A stretch of 64,000 nt of DNA from Amycolatopsis thermoflava N1165. Its GTDB lineage: Bacteria; Actinomycetota; Actinomycetes; Mycobacteriales; Pseudonocardiaceae. The translations under genes were made by a program, and so were the position numbers. This document shows positions 27,610 to 35,906 of the stretch, piece after piece (the stretch's first letter is position 1; every line of letters starts with the position of its first letter). The notes under the pieces are model-generated. The model was not told the DNA's origin, searched no databases, and saw nothing but the letters and a program-made list of their open reading frames with translations. The stretch covers positions 4,859,219 through 4,923,218 of the forward strand of contig NZ_KI421511.1 of the NCBI RefSeq assembly GCF_000473265.1. The letters are read 5' to 3'.

Positions 27610-28301
27610 TAGTCTGCGTTGAACCGGAAGCCGACGCCGCGGACCGTCGCGATCCGCCGCTCACCGTCGCCGTGGTGGATCACCGACCCCTTGCCGTCGC
27701 TGGTCACCGACAGCTTCCGGCGCAGCCACGACATGTGCATGTCGAGCGTCTTCGAGGTCTTGGACTCCAGGTCGTTCCACACCTCGGCGAGGATCTCGTC
27801 GCGGCTCACCACCTGCCCGGCGTGGCTCATCAGCACCCGCAGCAGCTCGAACTCCTTGTTCGCCAGCTGCACCTCGCGGCCGTCCACGAGCACCATCCGC
27901 GCGCCGAGGTCCATCCGCACCCCGCCGGCTTCGAGCACCTCGGGCGCCCGGCGGCGCAGCAGGGCGCGGATGCGCGCCAGCAGCTCGGCGAGCCGGAACG
28001 GCTTGGCCACGTAGTCGTCCGCGCCGGCGTCGAGGCCCACCACGAAGTCGACCTCGTCGGTGCGGGCCGTGAGCATCAGCACCGGCAGCTCGCTGCCGTT
28101 CGCGCGCAGCCTGCGACACACCTCCAGACCGTCCATGCCGGGCAGTCCGAGGTCGAGCACGAGCAGGTCGACCCGCTTGGCCTGGGTGGTGTCGAGCACC
28201 GCGGGGCCGTCCCCCACCACTTCGACGTCGTAGCCCTCCCGCTCGAGCGCCCGCGACAGCGGGTCCGCGATCGCCGGGTCGTCCTCGGCCAGCAACACCA
28301 T
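27609..28301 (-). CDS. OmpR-family response regulator
   Basis: A 230-residue two-component regulator. The receiver domain carries the acidic pair in LLAEDDPAIAD, the phospho-acceptor aspartate in LLVLDLGLPGMDG (residue 50), the threonine of LMLTART, and the lysine of YVAKPF. The C-terminal winged helix ends with SKTLDMHMSWLRRKL and VRGVGFRF. ATG 28301 is chosen; a GTG two codons earlier (28307) is possible. It is the cognate partner of the downstream kinase. Targets are not visible here. Confidence 0.94.
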   Translation of the reverse strand: MVLLAEDDPAIADPLSRALEREGYDVEVVGDGPAVLDTTQAKRVDLLVLDLGLPGMDGLEVCRRLRANGSELPVLMLTARTDEVDFVVGLDAGADDYVAKPFRLAELLARIRALLRRRAPEVLEAGGVRMDLGARMVLVDGREVQLANKEFELLRVLMSHAGQVVSRDEILAEVWNDLESKTSKTLDMHMSWLRRKLSVTSDGKGSVIHHGDGERRIATVRGVGFRFNAD

Positions 28302-28348
28302 GCTCACCTGGCCAACTCTACGACCGCGCCCCGTGAAAACATCGTGGC

Positions 28349-29131
28349 GTGGCGAGCTACACGGACGATCTCATCCTGGCGGGGAAGCTCGCGGACGCGG
28401 CGGACTCGATCACCACGGCCCGGTTCCGCGCCCGCGACCTGAAGGTCAGCAGCAAGCCGGACCGCACGCCGGTCACCGACGCGGACACCGCGGTCGAGGA
28501 CGCGGTGCGCGAGGTGCTCGCCGCCGAGCGCCCGGACGACGCCGTGGCGGGCGAGGAGCGCGGCGGCACGGCCTGGGAGTCGGGCCGCGCGTGGGTGCTG
28601 GACCCCATCGACGGGACGAAGAACTTCCTGCGCGGCGGACCGGTGTGGGCGACGTTGATCGCGCTGGTCGAGGACGGGCAGCCGGTGGTCGGCATGGTCA
28701 GCGCGCCGCTGCTGGGCCGCCGCTGGTGGGCCGCGGCGGGCGAGGGCGCGTGGATGAGCGACCCGGCCGGTGAACGCCGGATCTCGGTGTCGGCGGTGGG
28801 CGCGCTGTCCGACGCCTACCTGTCCACGACGGACCTGGGCTCGTGGACCGAGTACCACTCGCGCGAGGCGTACCTGGGTCTCGTCGACGCCTGCTGGGAA
28901 ACCCGCGCGTTCGGCGACTTCTGGCACCACTGCCTGGTCGCCGAGGGCGCGATCGACCTGGCGGCCGAGCCGATCGTCAACCCGTGGGACGTCGCGCCGA
29001 TGCAGATCCTGCTCACCGAAGCCGGCGGCCGGTTCTCCGACCTGAGCGGCGCGGAGCGCTTCGACGGCGGCTCCGCGCTGTCGTCGAACGGGCACCTGCA
29101 CGACGAGGCGCTCGGCTACCTGCGGCGGTAG
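28349..29131 (+). CDS. hisN: Histidinol-phosphatase, inositol monophosphatase family
   Basis: A 260-residue Mg-dependent phosphatase. Seen: DRTPVTDADTAVED, AGEERGG (first metal ligand), the signature WVLDPIDGTKNF, and INPWD-like VNPWDVAPMQILLTEAGG. The motif set matches actinobacterial HisN, which dephosphorylates histidinol phosphate; inositol monophosphate remains a possible substrate. GTG 28349 is the family start. It is divergent from the response regulator and overlaps the convergent DinB gene by 16 bases. Confidence 0.88.
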   Translation: MASYTDDLILAGKLADAADSITTARFRARDLKVSSKPDRTPVTDADTAVEDAVREVLAAERPDDAVAGEERGGTAWESGRAWVLDPIDGTKNFLRGGPVWATLIALVEDGQPVVGMVSAPLLGRRWWAAAGEGAWMSDPAGERRISVSAVGALSDAYLSTTDLGSWTEYHSREAYLGLVDACWETRAFGDFWHHCLVAEGAIDLAAEPIVNPWDVAPMQILLTEAGGRFSDLSGAERFDGGSALSSNGHLHDEALGYLRR

Positions 29132-29649
29132 CGCTCGCCGGTCACGTCCCAGAGGTGGTGCAGCGGGTCGTGGATGAAGTAGCGCGCGAAGGTGTCGATC
29201 GTGAAGTGCGCGCCGTCGCTGCGGGTGCCGGTCCGGTCCCACTCCGCGCCGCTCACCTCGGCGAGCGCCGTGGCGAGCCGGTCCGCCGCCGCGACCAGCT
29301 CGTCCGCCACCACCCGCGGGTCCTGGGTGTCGTACCGGTCCTCGACCGCCGTCGCGTCCTGGTCCCAGTTCGGGAACAACGGGGCGTCCTGCGTGCGGAT
29401 CAGCCGCAGGCGCTCCAGGTAGATCCGGCACACGTCCCGCACGTGGCAGCCGTACTCCAGGGCGGACCACTTGTCCGGCGCCGGCCGCTCCCGCGCGTCC
29501 GGCCTGCCCAGCGCCTCGCGCCAGGCGCCGGCGTTCGCGCGCAGCATCGCGGGCACGTCTTCGCGCGCGAAGGTCGCGGCGTCGAAACCGCATTCCGGGC
29601 ACGGCGCGCGCAGCACCCAGGTCCAGTCCTTGGTGTCGGGGGTGATCAT
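29116..29649 (-). CDS. DinB family protein
   Basis: A 177-residue four-helix-bundle protein of the DinB/YfiT type. Seen: an N-terminal WVLRAPCPECGFDA, then helices with KWSALEYGCHVRDVCRIYLERL (first metal-ligand histidine region) and HFTIDTFARYFIHDPLHHLWDV (second histidine cluster). These proteins bind a divalent metal; many act as thiol-dependent transferases in actinobacteria, but the substrate here is unknown. The ATG at 29649 is chosen from the family start; the frame is open upstream. It overlaps hisN tail to tail. Confidence 0.85.
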   Translation of the reverse strand: MITPDTKDWTWVLRAPCPECGFDAATFAREDVPAMLRANAGAWREALGRPDARERPAPDKWSALEYGCHVRDVCRIYLERLRLIRTQDAPLFPNWDQDATAVEDRYDTQDPRVVADELVAAADRLATALAEVSGAEWDRTGTRSDGAHFTIDTFARYFIHDPLHHLWDVTGERYRRR

Positions 29650-29717
29650 GGGTCGAGCATCACCGCGGCGCCCCGCGAGCACCAGCGCGAATTCCTTAAC
29701 GGTGCCGTCAGCTCGCC

Positions 29718-29996
29718 TTAAGCCGGCGCGGGCAGCAACCCCACCGCGCCGCGAGCGACCTGCGACCACGCCAGCCTGCCGAACAGGTAGTGGCACGCGA
29801 CCTGCTCGTTGGTGAACCTGGCCCAGTCGTAGCGGTTGCCCTGCTCGCGCCAGAACACCTCCCACACCGGGCCGCCCTCTTCGGACTCCTCGACCCGCAG
29901 CAGGCACCACGCGTTGTCGGCCTCCTTGCCGATCGAGATCACCTCGCCGGGCACCCCGATGGCCGCCAGCCACCGCACGATCGACTCGACGTTCAC
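29718..29996 (-). CDS. Small acidic protein, putative immunity factor for the TNT-like toxin
   Basis: A 92-residue protein not recognised as a named family. It starts NVESIVRWLAAIGVPGEV, is rich in acidic residues in the middle (RVEESEEGGPVWEVFWREQ), and ends in an aromatic region (CHYLFGRLAWSQVA). Its GTG start overlaps the toxin stop as GTGA, so it is translationally coupled and cannot be expressed apart from the toxin. In mycobacteria the gene after cpnT encodes the TNT immunity factor; by position this protein is the candidate, though it is much shorter. The function is inferred from context only. Confidence 0.65.
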   Translation of the reverse strand: MNVESIVRWLAAIGVPGEVISIGKEADNAWCLLRVEESEEGGPVWEVFWREQGNRYDWARFTNEQVACHYLFGRLAWSQVARGAVGLLPAPA

Positions 29997-31808
29997 TGCG
30001 CAGCGCCCTCCTCGAACGTGATGTCCGCCAGATACCCCAGGGTGACCAGCTCGTCGGCCGAATAGACCGCCCGGTACCGCTCGCCGCCGCCGGGCTGCCC
30101 GAACCACGGCGCCGACACCGCGCGCCACACCGGCAGGTCCCGCAGCACGCGGTACCGCCGGTAGCCGGCGTCGCGCACCGGCGGCGGCAGCGACCGCCGC
30201 GCGAACGGGGTGCCGTCCGGCGCGAACACCCGGCCACGCGGATCGCCGAACCGGTCCAGGACCACGCCCTCGGCCAGCACCTCGGGCTCACCCTCCGCGG
30301 TGCCGCCCTCGGGGTACAGCTCGCCGGGCGGCCACGCGTACTCCGGCACCTCGCGGCGCTTCCCGGCGAGGAACCGGCGGTCCCAGTCGCGTTCGTGCAG
30401 ACCGCCCAGCGGGTCGTACCCGGCGAGCACCCCGGCCGGGGGTGTGCCGGCGGGCGACGGACGGCGGCCGTACCCGGCCTGGACCTTCGCGAGCGCGTCG
30501 TCGGTGTGGATCAGGTCGGAGCGCGGGTGGTCGTGCGGCGGGAACCGCAGGCCCGGCGCGTAGTCGACCTCGCACGGCGGCGCGGGCAGCTGCCGCGCCG
30601 GCTTGTCGGTGGCCACGGGCAGGTGACCGATCGGGAACATGTGGACCCGGAACAACGCGACGATCGTTTCCCGTTCCTGCCGCGGCGCGCCCATCGGCTC
30701 CGGCGCGCGCGGGGGCGGGCTCCGGGTACGGCTGGTACGGCTGACGCGGGCCCGGCGCGACTGGCGCGACCGGCGCTTGTGGCGGTGCTGGTGCCTGTGG
30801 CGCGAAGGGGGCCGCGTACCCGGCCGCGGGAGCTGCGGGCGCGTACCCGGCGGCCGGAGCGGGCGCGGCCGGCAGTCCCGGCATCCCCGGCATTCCCACC
30901 GGCGGCACCGCAGCATCGGCGAACCCCGCGGCGACGGTTCCGTTCGGCAGCCCGGTCGACGGCGTCGGCACCTCGTCGAAGCCCCCGGAGTCCAGCAGCC
31001 CCTCGTACTGCGGCAGCGACGGCGGGGTCGGCGGGTCCGGCAGCTGGATCGGGCCGGTGTCGGTGTCGGCGAAGGCCGGTTCGGGGACCACGGGCGGCAC
31101 CACCGGCGGCGTCAGCACAGCCGAAGCCACCGCAGACGGCACAGACGGCACAGACGGCGGCGCGCTGCCGAGCACCGCGGGCGACGGCGTGACGACCGGC
31201 GCCACCAGTTCCGGCGCCAGCCCGGTGACCACCCCGAGCAGGGCGCCCTGGCCGTCCGGCGTGCGCGCGCCCGGGTTCGGCTCGACGAGCGGGGTGACCA
31301 GCGAGCCGACCGGCGCCGGCCCGAGGGTCGCGGCGAGGCCGTGCGTCACGACCGCCAGGTTCGCCGCGGTGCCGCGCAGGATCGGCTCGACGCCGAGGAT
31401 CGCGGTCGGGTGGCCGTTCTCCGCGGCGGCGAGGCTGGCGTCCCGGTTCTTCGCGGCCTCGACGAGCTGCCGCACCAGTTCGACCTTCGCGGCGCCGACC
31501 TGCTCGGCCGCGTTCTCCAGCCGGTCCGCGGCTTCGGCGGCGCCACGCGCGGCGACGGTGAGGTGCCCGTTCTCCGGGTCGACGAACGCCGACCACGCCT
31601 GCCCGGCCGCCTCGCCCGCGTCCCGGGACAGCGCGGCGACCGCGGTGCCCGCCTGCTGGTCGGCCTCCGCGGCGAGCGCGGTCAGCTCGCGGTGCGCGTC
31701 GCGCCAGGCGGACGCCTGCTCACGCAACCTGTCCTCGTCCGCGTCCGGCCAGGACAACCCGGTTTCCGCGGCGAGGGCGGCGAGTTCCCGCGGCAGCTCG
31801 ATGCCCAT
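29993..31808 (-). pseudogene. CpnT-like protein with C-terminal TNT toxin domain, interrupted by a one-base frameshift
   Basis: Two reading frames join into one protein of about 604 residues. The first frame (31808 to about 30716) gives a WXG100-like N-terminal domain (PRELAALAAETGLSWPD, AWRDAHREL), then an Ala/Pro-rich linker. The second frame (to 29993) gives a TNT domain: AWPPGELYPEGG, LDRFGDPRGRVF, TPFARRSLPPPV, and WFGQPGGG. TNT domains are NAD+ glycohydrolases; CpnT of M. tuberculosis has this architecture. The frames differ by +1 at or near the G5 run 30711-30715; removing one base restores a continuous frame. This is either a real disruption or a sequence error. Confidence 0.8.
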
Positions 31809-31811
31809 GCG

Positions 31812-32132
31812 CTACCCCTGTGCCGTGTCGGTGATCGCCTGCTGCGCGTCCTCTTCGGACCCGCGGTATCGCCCGGCGGCCGCGCCGACGGTCTGCCCGA
31901 ACGCCGTCAGCCGCCCGGACAGGCTCCGCAGCCCGGCCAGGGTTTCCTCGGCGGGCGGCACGTGCGAGGCCGCGATCGCCTGCCCGACCGGGCCGTCGCC
32001 CCACGCCCCGTGCGCGCCGTCGAGGGCGCGCTCCAGCCGCTCCGCGACCGCCGCCGCGCGCTCCGCGAGGTTGCCGAAGTCGCCGGAGGAGACCGCGAGC
32101 CGGTCCGCGTCGGCCTCGAAACCGGCGCTCAT
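31812..32132 (-). CDS. WXG100-like (ESX-type) small helical protein
   Basis: A 106-residue all-helical protein of the size of type VII secretion partners. It has a helix (ADRLAVSSGDFGNLAERAAAVAERLERAL), a turn with AWGDGPVGQAIAA in place of the classical Trp-X-Gly motif, and a second helix (LAGLRSLSGRLTAFGQTVGAAAGRYR). Its ATG overlaps the YbaB-like stop (ATGA), and the toxin starts three bases after its stop. Esx-type proteins are secreted or act as chaperones; the matching position in mycobacteria is held by EsxE/EsxF. Secretion is inferred. Confidence 0.75.
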   Translation of the reverse strand: MSAGFEADADRLAVSSGDFGNLAERAAAVAERLERALDGAHGAWGDGPVGQAIAASHVPPAEETLAGLRSLSGRLTAFGQTVGAAAGRYRGSEEDAQQAITDTAQG

Positions 32133-32554
32133 CGGGTCATCCAGCGGTGGTCCTCGAGGCTCTCCTCGTCCGGGGCTGGGCGGGGTTTCGCCGGCGCGAT
32201 CTCGGTCGCGTCGAGGTCGCCGGTGCCGAGCAGCAGCGCCTGCGGATCGGTGCCCGCAGGCAGCACGGGCGCCAGCACCTCACCGGCCCGCGCGAGCGCC
32301 CGCACGGTGGCTTCGGCGGTGACCCGCACGATCTGCTGCGCCAGCTCGTTCGGCCGGTACCGCCAGTACGCGCCGTCCGCGACGGTCAGGGAAGTCAGCG
32401 TGCCGCGCGGGCCGACGGTCGCCGTGATCAGCCCGTCGGCGTCGGTGGCCGAGGCGGTGACGGCCGCGAGATCGCGCTGCGCCGACGCGAGGTTCTCCCG
32501 GCTGCGGCGGTAGTCGGCGAGCAGTTCCTCCACCTGCGCCCGATGCTCGGTCAC
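32129..32554 (-). CDS. YbaB/EbfC-like protein
   Basis: A 141-residue protein resembling the YbaB/EbfC nucleoid-associated family, often the first gene in actinobacterial type VII toxin cassettes. It starts with a helix (VEELLADYRRSRENLASAQRDL), followed by a beta core (SATDADGLITATVGPRGTLTSLTV) and a second helix (NELAQQIVRVTAEATVRALARA). The last 35 residues are Pro/Asp-rich. A GAGGAGGGG ribosome-binding site precedes the GTG at 32554. It heads a four-gene operon with overlapping or near-overlapping genes. Its role in the cassette is not known. Confidence 0.75.
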   Translation of the reverse strand: MTEHRAQVEELLADYRRSRENLASAQRDLAAVTASATDADGLITATVGPRGTLTSLTVADGAYWRYRPNELAQQIVRVTAEATVRALARAGEVLAPVLPAGTDPQALLLGTGDLDATEIAPAKPRPAPDEESLEDHRWMTR

Positions 32555-32639
32555 GGCACCCCTCCTCGCGAGTACAGCAGTCGGCTCGGACTCGGACGCG
32601 CGGCGGCGCGCTCCGGTTCCCCCTCGGCATCAGGTTGCC

Positions 32640-33239
32640 TCATCGAGCGGAAATACGCATGAGTGCCCGAACCGTGTCGCGCCGTGCGGTCAAATCGAAA
32701 CCAGCCGCGGAGAACATCTCGATCGTGCCGTGGTAGAGCTCGCCCGCCGGACGCTTTTTGCTGCCATCCACCGGATATCCCTCGACCACGCGGGCGCCGC
32801 GGTCGAACGCGTGCCGGGTCGCGGCGCGCAGCATCGCCGCCGCGATGCCCTGCCCGCGGGCGCGGCGGTGCACGTAGAAGCACGTCACCGACCACACGTC
32901 CGTGGGATCGTCGTCCGGCAGCGCGGCGACCCGGGAGGTGGCCAGGCGCGGGTTGTCCAGCCGGGGCGAGACCGCGACCCAGGCGACCGGCTCGTCGTCG
33001 AGGATCCCCAGCAGCCCCAACGGTTTCCCGGCCCGCACCTCGTCGCGCACGTGCGCCTTGTGCTCATCGGGACCGGTCTCGCGGTACTGCCTGCTGGTCA
33101 TCCGGTACCAGGCGCACCAGCAGCCGCCCTGCAGCCCGTTCGGGCCGAGCAGCCGCTCGAACAGCGGCCAGTCACCCGCGGTCAGCTCCGTGATCCGCAG
33201 GTCGCCGGATCGGGTGAGATCACCGGACGCCACGGCCAC
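32640..33239 (-). CDS. GNAT family N-acetyltransferase
   Basis: A 199-residue GNAT protein. Seen: an N-terminal GGCWCAWYRM stretch typical of one actinobacterial subgroup, the acetyl-CoA-binding motif RRARGQGIAAAML, then ATRHAFDRGARVVEGYP and a C-terminal GTIEMFSAAGFDL. It presumably acetylates an amine on a small molecule or protein; the substrate is unknown. The GTG start at 33239 overlaps the upstream PH-domain gene by 20 bases, so the two may be cotranscribed. Confidence 0.88.
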   Translation of the reverse strand: MAVASGDLTRSGDLRITELTAGDWPLFERLLGPNGLQGGCWCAWYRMTSRQYRETGPDEHKAHVRDEVRAGKPLGLLGILDDEPVAWVAVSPRLDNPRLATSRVAALPDDDPTDVWSVTCFYVHRRARGQGIAAAMLRAATRHAFDRGARVVEGYPVDGSKKRPAGELYHGTIEMFSAAGFDLTARRDTVRALMRISAR

Positions 33240-33765
33240 GGGGTTGCGGTCCCTGCTCGCCGGGGAAGTCGTCGTACGGGTTGTCGTTGACCTGGCGGTA
33301 GATCATCGTGTGCACCCGCTCGACGCGCGGGATGTCCTCGAAGCGCAGCGGCTCGTCCGAAGCGGACTCGATCACCAGCGTCCCGCAGCCGAAGAGGCGG
33401 TCCACGATGCCGTGCTCGAACTGCACGCTGCTGATCCGGCCCAGCGGGATGTCGATGCCGGTGCGCTTGATCACGCCCTCGCGGACGATGAGGCGGTCGG
33501 TCGTGACGATGAAGTGGGTGGTGCGCCAGCGGACCAGCGGCACCAGGAAGAACCAGACGATCAGCACCACCGCGACCACGGCGATCGCGATGCGGGCCAC
33601 GTCGTTCCACGGCGCGGGCGCGTCGCCGGCGAGCGTGACGAGCCAGATGCCCAGCCCCAGCGTCACGAGAAAACCGGTCACCGGCCAGATCAGCATCTTC
33701 GCGTGCGGATGGCTGTGCACTATGACCTGCTCGTTCTCGCTGAGCAGATCGTCGGGGTAGGCCAC
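33220..33765 (-). CDS. PH domain-containing membrane protein
   Basis: A 181-residue protein. A short N-terminus (PDDLLSENEQVIVHSHPH) precedes two adjacent transmembrane helices (about residues 27-75; LIWPVTGFLVTLGLGIW and VARIAIAVVAVVLIVWF) and a bacterial PH (YdbT-type) domain: THFIVTTDRLIVREGVIKRTGIDIPL, LVIESASDEPLRFEDIP. A GAGAGGAG ribosome-binding site precedes the GTG at 33765. It sits beside birA exactly as Rv3278c sits beside Rv3279c. Function is unknown; possibly membrane stress or envelope maintenance. Confidence 0.9.
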   Translation of the reverse strand: MAYPDDLLSENEQVIVHSHPHAKMLIWPVTGFLVTLGLGIWLVTLAGDAPAPWNDVARIAIAVVAVVLIVWFFLVPLVRWRTTHFIVTTDRLIVREGVIKRTGIDIPLGRISSVQFEHGIVDRLFGCGTLVIESASDEPLRFEDIPRVERVHTMIYRQVNDNPYDDFPGEQGPQPRGRGVR

Positions 33766-33788
33766 TGCGAACTCCTCTCGCGACCGCT

Positions 33789-34610
33789 TCACCGTACCGG
33801 GCGCAGGTGCACGACGTCTCCGGCGAACACGGTGTGCCGCTTGCCGTCCTGGCCACGCACTTCCAGCTGGCCCGCGCCGTCGACGTCCTCGGCCGTGCCG
33901 AGGATCGCGTGGTCGCCCGGCAGCAGCACCCGCACCTCCTGACCGAGGGTCTCGCAGCGCACCCGGTAGTCGTCCAGCAGGCCGGCCTTCGCGAGGTCGC
34001 CGCCCGCGGTGCGCCAGCGGTCCTCCCGGTCGGCGAGCGCGGCCAGCAGCAGCGCGGCGACGTCGGTGCGGTCGGTGGTGCGAGCGCCCTGCTCGGCCAG
34101 CGACGTCGGCAGCAGCCCGCCGGCGCCCGGCTCGACACCCGGGCCGAGCGGGCGGACGTTGAGCCCGATGCCGAGCACCACGCCCAGCTCGTCCCCGGCG
34201 ACGGCCTCGGACAGGATGCCGGCGCACTTGCCGCGATCCGGGCCTGCGAGCACGTCGTTGGGCCACTTGAGGACGGCGTCGACACCCAGTTCGGCGGTCA
34301 GGTCGGTCACCGCGAGCCCGGCCGCGATCGCCAGTGAGCCGAGTGCGCTGAACGGGACCTCGGCCGGGCGGAGCAGCACGCTGAGATAGATGCCACTGCC
34401 CTTGGGGGACGCCCACACCCGGGCACGCCTGCCGACGCCGGAGGTCTGCTCCTCGGCGATCAGCACCGTCCGGTCCGCCGCGCCCTCGACGCTCGCCCGC
34501 CGCAGGTCGGCGTTGGTGGAACCGGTGCTGGGGACGACGTCCAGCGCCGCGTACGGACCCTGCGGGGCGAGCAGTTCGGCGCGCAGCCGCCCGGCGTTGA
34601 TCGCGTTCAT
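33789..34610 (-). CDS. birA: Biotin-[acetyl-CoA-carboxylase] ligase
   Basis: A 273-residue class I (no DNA-binding domain) biotin protein ligase. Seen: PSTGSTNADL, the biotinyl-AMP loop QTSGVGRRARVWASPKGSG, the KWPNDVL motif (catalytic lysine), CAGILSEA, and the C-terminal SH3-like segment with GDVVHL. It biotinylates the lysine in the EAMKMEN motif of AccA3 encoded at 59776-61575, and so activates the acyl-CoA carboxylase. The order birA-accD5 is conserved in mycobacteria. The ATG at 34610 is the family start. Confidence 0.95.
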   Translation of the reverse strand: MNAINAGRLRAELLAPQGPYAALDVVPSTGSTNADLRRASVEGAADRTVLIAEEQTSGVGRRARVWASPKGSGIYLSVLLRPAEVPFSALGSLAIAAGLAVTDLTAELGVDAVLKWPNDVLAGPDRGKCAGILSEAVAGDELGVVLGIGLNVRPLGPGVEPGAGGLLPTSLAEQGARTTDRTDVAALLLAALADREDRWRTAGGDLAKAGLLDDYRVRCETLGQEVRVLLPGDHAILGTAEDVDGAGQLEVRGQDGKRHTVFAGDVVHLRPVR

Positions 34611-34709
34611 GTGGGAAGCCTATTCGCCCTCCGTCACGCACGAGGGGGTCCGGTCGTTGGATCACTGTGTCCGCGGCGGTCGTTGTCTTTTAGTGTTGGC
34701 GAGGTGACC

Positions 34710-35837
34710 ATGCGTTTCCGATCCTGGGGGCGGGCCGCCGCCGGGCGTGCCCTGATCGCGCTGATCCTCGTCGCCGCCGTCGGCACCTGCGGGTGGCTGC
34801 TGGTCGAGCCGCCGGGGGAACAGGTGCGGGCCGCCGCCGACGTGGTGCCGCCCGAGCCGCCGTCGGGCAACGCGGCGCTCGCCTCCGCGCCGACCGTGCT
34901 CGAGCCGAACGCGCCGGTGCAGGCGCAGGCGCCCCAGGAGCAGGGCCGCAGCGAGCTGGAGAAGTGGGCGGCCGGCCTGAGCGGGCCACTGGACATCCCG
35001 GAGCGCGCGCTGATCGGGTACGCGACGGGCGAGCTGACGTTGCGCGAGGAGGACCCGGGCTGCCACCTGTCGTGGGTGACGCTCGCCGGGATCGGCAAGG
35101 CCAGCACGAACCACGGCCGGTTCGGCGGCGGATCGCTCGCCGCGGACGGGACGCTGACGAAGGCGCTCGGCGCGGTGCCGCTGACTGGCGCCGCCGGTGA
35201 GGCCGCGACGGAGTCGCGCGGCGGACCGATGCAGCTCACCCAGGCCGAGTGGCAGCGGGCCGGCGCGCGGGGCGACATCCAGGACATCGACGACGCGTCC
35301 GTCGCCGCAGGCCGCACCCTGTGCGCCGGGAACACCGACCTGCAGTCCGGGCAGGGCTGGTGGAAGGCGATCGAGCACTACCGCGACTCGGACCTGTTCC
35401 GCCAGCAGGCGCTCGGCAACGCCCAGCTGTACGCGCAGCTGTCGCTGGACCCGGCGTCGGCGTCCGCGCCGTCGGTGCGGGCCACCCGGTTCGCCCTCGA
35501 CCAGCTCGGCCTGCCCTACGTGTGGGGCGGCAACGGCCCGGACGCGGGCGCGGCCGGGTTCGACTGCTCCGGGCTGACGAAGGCCGCCTACGACGCGGCG
35601 GGCGTGAACCTGCTGCGCACCGCGGACATGCAGTTCCGGTCCACCCCGGCGGTCGCCGAGCCGAAGATGGGCGACCTGGTGTTCTACGGCAACCCGGCGA
35701 CGCGCATCCACCACGTGGGGCTCTACCTGGGCAACGGCCTGATGATCAACGCGCCGACGCAGGGCATGGCCATCCAGATCGCGACGTACCGCACGCGGAC
35801 GGACGACTACGCGGGAGCGAGCCGCCCGGCGGCCTGA
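34710..35837 (+). CDS. NlpC/P60 endopeptidase with transglycosylase-like domain
   Basis: A 375-residue secreted cell-wall hydrolase. An N-terminal transmembrane or signal helix (about residues 12-31) is followed by a lytic transglycosylase-like domain (about 85-245), then an NlpC/P60 peptidase (about 255-375). The peptidase has the catalytic cysteine in FDCSGLTKAAY (C286) and the histidine in RIHHVGLYL (H334 or H335). In the transglycosylase-like part the segment GIGKASTNHGRFGG has serine where the catalytic glutamate is usual, so it may bind rather than cleave glycan. ATG 34710 is near a GAGGTGA element; GTG 34704 is an alternative. Confidence 0.88.
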   Translation: MRFRSWGRAAAGRALIALILVAAVGTCGWLLVEPPGEQVRAAADVVPPEPPSGNAALASAPTVLEPNAPVQAQAPQEQGRSELEKWAAGLSGPLDIPERALIGYATGELTLREEDPGCHLSWVTLAGIGKASTNHGRFGGGSLAADGTLTKALGAVPLTGAAGEAATESRGGPMQLTQAEWQRAGARGDIQDIDDASVAAGRTLCAGNTDLQSGQGWWKAIEHYRDSDLFRQQALGNAQLYAQLSLDPASASAPSVRATRFALDQLGLPYVWGGNGPDAGAAGFDCSGLTKAAYDAAGVNLLRTADMQFRSTPAVAEPKMGDLVFYGNPATRIHHVGLYLGNGLMINAPTQGMAIQIATYRTRTDDYAGASRPAA

Positions 35838-35906
35838 CGCGAGCTCAGGCGCTGTGGCGGGCGAGCCGCCCGGCGGCCTGACGCGAGCTCAGGCGCTGTG
35901 GCGGGC
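35817..35906. repeat. 45-bp tandem duplication at convergent gene ends
   Basis: A 45-base unit (35817-35861) is repeated directly at 35862-35906. It spans the stop of the NlpC/P60 gene and the stop of the convergent AfsR-type gene. As a result the 3' ends of the two genes are separated by one extra unit. The duplication does not disrupt either coding sequence. Confidence 0.9.

Noticed and set aside
30288..30715. The N-terminal toxin frame continued past the frameshift
   Set aside because: After the G5 run the text is Arg/Ala/Pro-rich without a domain, whereas the +1 frame gives the TNT domain.
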